Source: a virus. From it: a DNA stretch of 41,937 bases. The notes beneath the pieces were generated by a model. It was not told the DNA's origin. It searched no databases and worked only from the letters and a program-made list of their open reading frames with translations. Every line of letters starts with the position of its first letter. The stretch's first letter is position 1. The stretch is from positions 1 through 41,937 of the IMG/VR virus record IMGVR_UViG_3300044982_000051; one strand, 5' to 3'. This document shows, piece after piece, positions 38,010 to 41,937 of the stretch. Position numbers and translations under genes: made by a program.

Positions 38010-38125
38010 CTGAACACACCGGCGCGTCTGACCAGCGCGCGCTTTCCCGTCGTGGTGCCGAGTCTGATGATCTCGTGGGCGGCGCCGCTCACGGATCGTT
38101 GGTGCGAGTCGGAAGTTGGTCATGA
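38006..38125 (+). CDS. very small hypothetical protein
   Basis: 39 aa from GTG 38006 (GTGA), ending at TGA inside the next ATGA. Sequence is polar (MTEHTGASDQRALSRRGAES) with no motif. Coupling is the only evidence; it could be leader-like sequence that carries ribosomes to the exonuclease start. Confidence 0.4.
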   Translation: MTEHTGASDQRALSRRGAESDDLVGGAAHGSLVRVGSWS

Positions 38126-38850
38126 TTCAGCTGAACGAAGCCACGCACGTCTACACCTTCAACGGACGGCGCGTGCCATCGGTGACTCAGGCGCTCTCCA
38201 TCGGCGTCAATACCTTCGATTTCGTGGACCCGGATGTACTCGACCGAGCGCGCCGGTTCGGCAACCACTGCCACCTCATGACCGAGCTTTTCGACAACGG
38301 CGAGCTGAATGAGGACACGCTCGATCCGGAGCTGGCGCTATACCTGGTGCAGTACAAGAAGTTTCTGCGCGACAGCGGCTTTGTGGTGACAGAGACCGAG
38401 CGAATCGTGCATCACACCGGCGCGGGGTACGCCGGCAAGTTCGACAAGAAGGGCCTGTGGAAACGCACCACCTGGCTCCTCGATCTGAAATCAGGCGGCG
38501 TGCCTGTCACGGTGGGACCGCAGACCGCCGCCTATCAACGTGCGCATCCAGAGCCACCACGCAAGCGTGCGGTGCTGCAATTGATGCGCGATCGTTACCG
38601 CGTGCGGATCTTGGAGGACACCGCCGACTATACGATTTTTCAATCGGCCTTGAACTGGTATCGATTTCTCAACAAAAAATTCTCGCGAGGAACTAAAGAT
38701 GGCAACGAAGAAAAAGGCAGCGCGGGCAGCGGCAGCACAGACGATCACCACCACCAAAACGGTGGGGCCAGATCCGAAAGAGGTAGAACGAATCGCAAAG
38801 GCGTATCGGCTGATCGCGGCGATGGTGGTGGAGGACGCGGATTCTTCTGA
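38122..38850 (+). CDS. PD-(D/E)XK (RecB/lambda Exo-like) nuclease
   Basis: 242 aa from ATG 38122. VPSVTQALSIGV, FGNHCHLMTELF, YAGKFDKKG with Asp108, WLLDLKSG with Asp121 and Lys123, and GPQTAAYQRA with Gln134 are the ordered motifs of RecB-like PD-(D/E)XK nucleases. It probably resects DNA ends for the annealing protein encoded earlier. The last 50 residues (Gly/Asp/His/Arg-rich) overlap the next gene in another frame and are likely not functional. Confidence 0.82.
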   Translation: MIQLNEATHVYTFNGRRVPSVTQALSIGVNTFDFVDPDVLDRARRFGNHCHLMTELFDNGELNEDTLDPELALYLVQYKKFLRDSGFVVTETERIVHHTGAGYAGKFDKKGLWKRTTWLLDLKSGGVPVTVGPQTAAYQRAHPEPPRKRAVLQLMRDRYRVRILEDTADYTIFQSALNWYRFLNKKFSRGTKDGNEEKGSAGSGSTDDHHHQNGGARSERGRTNRKGVSADRGDGGGGRGFF

Positions 38851-39421
38851 GTTCGCACAAACTCAGCTGACCGCCTACAAAAAACAGCGCAAGGCTCTGG
38901 AGGATGAGCGCCTCGACATCACGCGCGATCTCGATAACGCGAAGAAAAAAATAATCGCGCTGTATGCGCCGACGCTCAACACGCTGGATCTGCTGGTGGC
39001 CGACATCAACAAAAAGGTGGTCGCCTATGACGACAAGGTGCGCGCCGAGGCTGCCGAGAAACAGCGCGCGCTCGATGAGGCCAACGAAAAACAGCGGCAG
39101 AAGGATCTGGCGCTCGCCGAGAAAGCCGAGGCGCGTGGAGATACCGACAAGGCGGAGCAGTTTCGTGATCGCGCCGAGACTCGCATCGCCGAGGTGGTGG
39201 CGCCGGTGACGCATGTGCTCGCCGGCCGCTCGATGCCGGAGACCTTCAGCTACGAAACCGAGGTGATCGAGGAGAACCTCAAGCGCGAATACCTGATGCC
39301 GGATCACTCCAAGATAGGCAAGGTGGTACGCGCGCTCGGCAAGGCGGCAGCGGCAGCGGTGACGATCGAGGGGAAGGCTGATGCGATAAAGGTCACTAGT
39401 TCAAGGAGTGTGCGCGGATGA
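38699..39421 (+). CDS. coiled-coil protein of the recombination region
   Basis: 240 aa, with GAGG upstream. A Lys/Ala-rich start, then about 100 residues of charged coiled-coil (ALEDERLDITRDLDNAKKKI; AEKQRALDEANEKQRQKDLA), and a C-terminal EYLMPDHSKIGKVVRALGKA region like the ends of phage proteins that accompany RecT/exonuclease modules. Function unknown. Confidence 0.7.
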   Translation: MATKKKAARAAAAQTITTTKTVGPDPKEVERIAKAYRLIAAMVVEDADSSEFAQTQLTAYKKQRKALEDERLDITRDLDNAKKKIIALYAPTLNTLDLLVADINKKVVAYDDKVRAEAAEKQRALDEANEKQRQKDLALAEKAEARGDTDKAEQFRDRAETRIAEVVAPVTHVLAGRSMPETFSYETEVIEENLKREYLMPDHSKIGKVVRALGKAAAAAVTIEGKADAIKVTSSRSVRG

Positions 39422-39702
39422 AAGACCAAGAACATCAGCAGTTGATCGATGCGATTCGCTGGCTCCGAGAGCATAAAATCGCACCAGCGAAACTCAGATT
39501 TTTGCTCAAGGAGCTGTCCATGGTTTCGCCGACCGAACACAAGGAGCTTTTGCATACGGCGCTCGCCTGCTTCGAGGCGCTGGAGATATCTGTCGATCGA
39601 ATAAGACGCGCATTGGTTCTGCCGATGGCCACAGATTTTCGCTTGGATCTTGAAGCGGTGGTTTCATCGATTCAGGAGTTGATTGATGAGGTGCGCCAAT
39701 GA
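39418..39702 (+). CDS. small helical hypothetical protein
   Basis: 94 aa, ATGA-coupled on both sides. Mainly helices (HQQLIDAIRWLREHKIAPAK; RLDLEAVVSSIQELIDEVRQ). No recognised motif. Confidence 0.62.
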   Translation: MKDQEHQQLIDAIRWLREHKIAPAKLRFLLKELSMVSPTEHKELLHTALACFEALEISVDRIRRALVLPMATDFRLDLEAVVSSIQELIDEVRQ

Positions 39703-40022
39703 GCCGCCCCTTCAATAAGCTTTCGCCGGCCGAGGCAGAGCGCCTGGCGCTGCTCGCCGAGGAGTGCGGCGAGTGCATTCAAGCGGTAGGCAAAATTTTG
39801 CGCCACGGCTTCGACTCTGTGCATCCGGAGGGGCGCGACGAGGGCCGAGATAACCGATCGAACCTGGAGCGCGAAATGGGAGACGTGCTCGCGGCGATCA
39901 ACATGTCCTTCGCCGCTGGCGATACCTCTGCCGGAAACATCTACACGCGCCAGGCGGAGAAGCTGGAGGCGGTCAAACAGTATCTGCACCACCAGGGAGG
40001 GCGGCGCCGTGGCAAAGGATAG
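39699..40022 (+). CDS. MazG-like nucleotide pyrophosphohydrolase
   Basis: 107 aa. EECGE at 21-25 and EREMGD at 57-62 give the EExxE...ExxD metal-binding core of the MazG/dUTPase-like all-alpha pyrophosphatases, with GKILRHGF between them. Such enzymes remove unusual NTPs or lower ppGpp. The C-terminal helix pair suggests dimerisation. Good motif match, exact substrate unknown. Confidence 0.8.
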   Translation: MSRPFNKLSPAEAERLALLAEECGECIQAVGKILRHGFDSVHPEGRDEGRDNRSNLEREMGDVLAAINMSFAAGDTSAGNIYTRQAEKLEAVKQYLHHQGGRRRGKG

Positions 40023-40227
40023 CCGTTTCTGTGTCTGGCGCCGCGCGCTGGCGCTGTCTCGCAATCGCTGGTATGCGCCATGCAGCGAGGCTCGGCTCAC
40101 CGATCAGCGCAAGAACACCTACGGTGGGCGAATTGATACGTACAGTTTTTGTCCCTACTGCGGCAAGCCGCTGCGCAAGGAAGGCCAACAGATGGACATC
40201 GAGCGCGACGCGCCGGAGGCAGCATGA
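40009..40227 (+). CDS. small zinc-ribbon protein
   Basis: 72 aa from GTG 40009, overlapping the MazG-like gene by 14 nt. FCVWRRA near residue 7, APCSEAR near residue 23, and SFCPYCGKPLRK near residue 47 make a four-Cys zinc site. It has a paralogue in the tail operon at 10595-10756. ATGA-coupled to the next gene. Function unknown. Confidence 0.68.
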   Translation: MAKDSRFCVWRRALALSRNRWYAPCSEARLTDQRKNTYGGRIDTYSFCPYCGKPLRKEGQQMDIERDAPEAA

Positions 40228-40430
40228 TCAGCGTTCTACTTTCCTACTCTGAAGAATCTAAGGCGGCAGCACTGGCGGATGGCTTCAAGGAGCGAACGGT
40301 GCTGGTGAAGTGGGAGCCGTTCGGATCGAATCGGCCCGAGGTCAAAGCCCAGCGAGAGACGCAAATCATGCGAGAGGTTCGACCGAATCAGTTTTTCATA
40401 GGCGATTTTTGGGGAGCGGGGCCAGACTAA
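40224..40430 (+). CDS. small hypothetical protein
   Basis: 68 aa, coupled by ATGA and then TAATG. MISVLLSYSEESKAAALADG and MREVRPNQFFIGDFWGAGPD suggest a compact alpha/beta protein. No family recognised. Confidence 0.6.
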   Translation: MISVLLSYSEESKAAALADGFKERTVLVKWEPFGSNRPEVKAQRETQIMREVRPNQFFIGDFWGAGPD

Positions 40431-40645
40431 TGGCGCGCGATAAAGACCCGCACCTGATGAGGGAAATCATGCTGCTGAAACGGCAGCTGGATCACACTCG
40501 ATTCAGTCGCGATCATTACAAGGCGCTGATGGAGGAGCGCACCAAACAGCTTCAGCGAAAAAGCAAGGAATGTCGCCAGCTGCGCCGACAGCTGCGGCAG
40601 TTCCCCTTGCTCGAGGATGGCACGCCGTTAGAATCATCCGGGTGA
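40430..40645 (+). CDS. small charged helical protein
   Basis: 71 aa, starting at a TAATG junction. Strongly charged helix (LMREIMLLKRQLDHTRFSRD; RKSKECRQLRRQLRQF), likely coiled-coil and perhaps nucleic-acid binding. Its stop overlaps the ASCH gene start (GTGA). Confidence 0.6.
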   Translation: MARDKDPHLMREIMLLKRQLDHTRFSRDHYKALMEERTKQLQRKSKECRQLRRQLRQFPLLEDGTPLESSG

Positions 40646-41049
40646 AAGCCATCACCCTCCACCAGCCCTGGGCTAGCGCGATCGCCCTCGGACTGAAGCG
40701 ATTCGAGACGCGCGGATTTCGATGCCACTACCGGGGCGAAATCGCGATCCACGCCGGCAAAACGATTGACGAGGCGGCGGCGCTGCGTCTCATGGCAGAC
40801 GTTCCCATCATCGACTTCCCGCTGGGCGCGGTCATCGCGCTCGCCACGCTGACCGAGGTCTACCCCACCTGCGGCGGGCTGCTTGTGGAGGACGAGGAGA
40901 AGAGATTCGGCGACTGGCGCGCTGGGCGCTTCGCCTGGCAGCTCGACAACGTGCGCGAGCTGCGCCAGCCCTACCCCGCCCGCGGCTATCAATGGGTCTG
41001 GAGCGTCCCAGGGGCTCTCAGCGGGGCGATCCGCCGCCGTGTCTACTGA
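40642..41049 (+). CDS. ASCH domain protein
   Basis: 135 aa from GTG 40642. KAITLHQPWASAIALGLKRF, then ETRGFRCHYRGEIAIHAGK and PLGAVIALATLTEVY, form a clear ASCH fold (PUA-like superfamily), known to bind RNA or modified nucleotides; some members hydrolyse N4-acetylcytidine. A role in base-modification metabolism would fit the ABC-GNAT cassette on the other strand, but that link is speculation. Confidence 0.88.
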   Translation: MKAITLHQPWASAIALGLKRFETRGFRCHYRGEIAIHAGKTIDEAAALRLMADVPIIDFPLGAVIALATLTEVYPTCGGLLVEDEEKRFGDWRAGRFAWQLDNVRELRQPYPARGYQWVWSVPGALSGAIRRRVY

Positions 41050-41254
41050 GCTCGCTTACAGCTGCGATCGCTGCGCCATGCGCTACCTGGCCACGCTGGG
41101 GGGCATAGCTGGCCGTCGCTGTATCTGCGGCGGCGATCTGCACGAAACGCTGCCCCCGGCCGATCGGCAGGCGGAGCTGGCGAAACTCCTTGACTCCGAC
41201 GAGCCCTTAGAGTCCCTGCGCCCAAAGATCGAGCGTCTGCTCCACCGCCAATAG
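41039..41254 (+). CDS. small zinc-ribbon protein
   Basis: 71 aa from GTG 41039, overlapping the ASCH gene by 11 nt. LAYSCDRCAMRYL and GRRCICGGDLHE form a C-x2-C ... C-x-C ribbon like that of the 50-aa protein at 29552-29704. A charged helical C-terminus (LAKLLDSDEPLESLRPKIER) is unique to this copy. The long tail could interact with another protein. Confidence 0.65.
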   Translation: MSTELAYSCDRCAMRYLATLGGIAGRRCICGGDLHETLPPADRQAELAKLLDSDEPLESLRPKIERLLHRQ

Positions 41255-41507
41255 CGGAGCCCTGGGAACCCGTCAAGGAATATCGCCCTCTGCGCTGGCG
41301 GGGCGATCCGACCCCCACCCTGTACGTTTCTAACACCCCCGCGCTGCGCCCCTCTGAGAGCTTCTCCCTGCGTTTCAGCGGGTGTTTGACATACCGACCC
41401 CAGGACTGCCGATTCTGAGGGGTCGGACGGGTCTCCCGCCCGAGAAAAGCGCGCGGGGCGCGCATAATTAGCGCTCGATCAAACAACACAGCAGGAACTG
41501 AAGCCCC
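41255..41507 (+). promoter_or_regulatory. 253-bp noncoding region with inverted repeats and promoter-like sites
   Basis: Largest gene-free stretch. It holds TTGACA at 41386-41391, with only a weak -10 (GATTCT at 41411). A perfect 8-bp inverted repeat is present (CCGACCCC 41394-41401, GGGGTCGG 41419-41426). A GCGCGC-GGG-GCGCGC hairpin at 41449-41463 is followed at once by CATAAT (41463-41468). GCGGGGCGATCCG at 41298-41310 also occurs at 41021-41033. It may be a second early promoter with operators, or part of an origin. Confidence 0.5.
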
Positions 41508-41651
41508 ATGAACATTTTCACCGAGTTTACCGATGACCAGCTGCAAGCCGCCCTTGAGCGTGCGTGGTCAACCGCAGCGCGCGACGAGATCGAAGCCGAG
41601 ATCTCCCGCCGCATGTCCGAGCGCCAGGCCGATAAGGTGCTCAGCTCATGA
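41508..41651 (+). CDS. small hypothetical protein
   Basis: 47 aa, first gene after the noncoding region, with AGGA upstream. Starts MNIFTEFTDDQLQAALERAW and ends RQADKVLSS; helical and charged. ATGA-coupled to the next gene. No family recognised. Confidence 0.6.
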   Translation: MNIFTEFTDDQLQAALERAWSTAARDEIEAEISRRMSERQADKVLSS

Positions 41652-41734
41652 AGCGCTACCAGCTGCTCGCCATCGCTCTCTGCGCCATGTCCCTCGCCTT
41701 CGATCTGCACATCATCGTCAGGAGCCTCGCATGA
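41648..41734 (+). CDS. tiny hydrophobic peptide
   Basis: 28 aa, coupled by ATGA at both ends. MKRYQLLAIALCAMSLAFDL is a short basic start followed by a hydrophobic stretch that could cross or lie on the membrane. Real translation is suggested by the couplings only. Confidence 0.45.
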   Translation: MKRYQLLAIALCAMSLAFDLHIIVRSLA

Positions 41735-41937
41735 AAAAGGATTACTCGATTCTCGTCCGCGACGCGGACGGACAGCCTGTCACCAGCTACACCTGTTTCG
41801 GCATGGCCGAGGTGCGCGAGCAGATCAAGACAGCTCGCGAGGATTACGCCCACTACGACGCGCTCCAGTTTCTCGTCTGCGATGACGAGGACGTGTGCGT
41901 CATCGATCGCACCTACCGTAAGCCCAAGGCAAAGAAA
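41731..41937 (+). CDS. small hypothetical protein, open at the window end
   Basis: 69 codons, with no stop before the end of the window; if the sequence is circular the next codon (bases 1-3) is TGA, so the protein would be complete. Starts MKKDYSILVRDADGQPVTSY and contains a QFLVCDDEDVCVIDRTYRK strand pattern. It would precede the DUF932 gene by 11 bases. No family recognised. Confidence 0.6.
   Translation, partial: MKKDYSILVRDADGQPVTSYTCFGMAEVREQIKTAREDYAHYDALQFLVCDDEDVCVIDRTYRKPKAKK

Noticed and set aside
1-41937. tRNA genes, CRISPR arrays, insertion sequences, integrase and attachment sites
   Set aside because: No cloverleaf-like sequence, no regularly spaced direct repeats, and no transposase or integrase motif was found by reading. 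Absence of an integrase hints at a lytic or non-integrating lifestyle but does not prove it.

Overview
The window looks like the complete genome of a tailed double-stranded DNA phage with siphovirus-type architecture, infecting a Gram-negative bacterium. The head genes are HK97-type: P27-family small terminase, Terminase_1 large subunit, portal, prohead protease and major capsid protein. The tail genes include a long tape measure and the DUF2460 / DUF2163 / NlpC-P60 / large tip protein order seen in gene-transfer-agent-like siphophage tails. A lambda-R-type transglycosylase with nested spanins implies an outer membrane in the host. The DNA is GC-rich and genes are packed with 1-14 nt overlaps (ATGA, GTGA, TGATG, TAATG). 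No gene-free stretch exceeds 300 bases; the longest is 253 bp (41255-41507). I saw no tRNA, CRISPR array, insertion sequence, integrase or transposase. The last gene is open at base 41937 and bases 1-3 are its in-frame TGA, so the sequence is probably a circularly closed or permuted genome.

Layout. Two divergent transcription units leave a 94-bp control region at 35670-35763. The plus-strand (presumably early) unit runs 35764-41937 and, if circular, on through 1-2290. It carries a candidate single-strand-annealing protein, a PD-(D/E)XK exonuclease, a coiled-coil protein, a MazG-like protein, an ASCH protein, several small zinc-ribbon proteins, a DUF932 protein, then a small exported protein, a CsrA homologue, a Cys-rich protein and an HTH protein. 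It ends at a strong terminator at 2328-2353.

The minus-strand unit reads leftward from 35669. It starts with a Cro/CII-like regulator and replication proteins, then small early genes, a PD-(D/E)XK nuclease and an HNH nuclease. Next comes a ParB-like / zinc-ribbon / ABC-ATPase:GNAT cassette, then terminase, portal, protease and capsid. An unusual island of glycosyltransferase, methyltransferase and DUF115-like genes follows (17298-22334). The unit ends with head-tail connectors, tail genes with a predicted -1 frameshift (G/GT), tip and fibre proteins, and the lysis cassette.

The most interesting parts are: (1) the sugar/methyl-transfer island between capsid and connector genes, including a GT-D glycosyltransferase fused to a methyltransferase; (2) the ParB / zinc ribbon / ABC-GNAT cassette, a candidate DNA-modification or anti-restriction system; (3) a phage CsrA; and (4) a second copy of the G/GT slippery heptamer at a place where a DUF115-like domain has no ordinary start codon, plus an apparent AUA start with a full Shine-Dalgarno. 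Functional calls come from reading the protein sequences; no database search was run.
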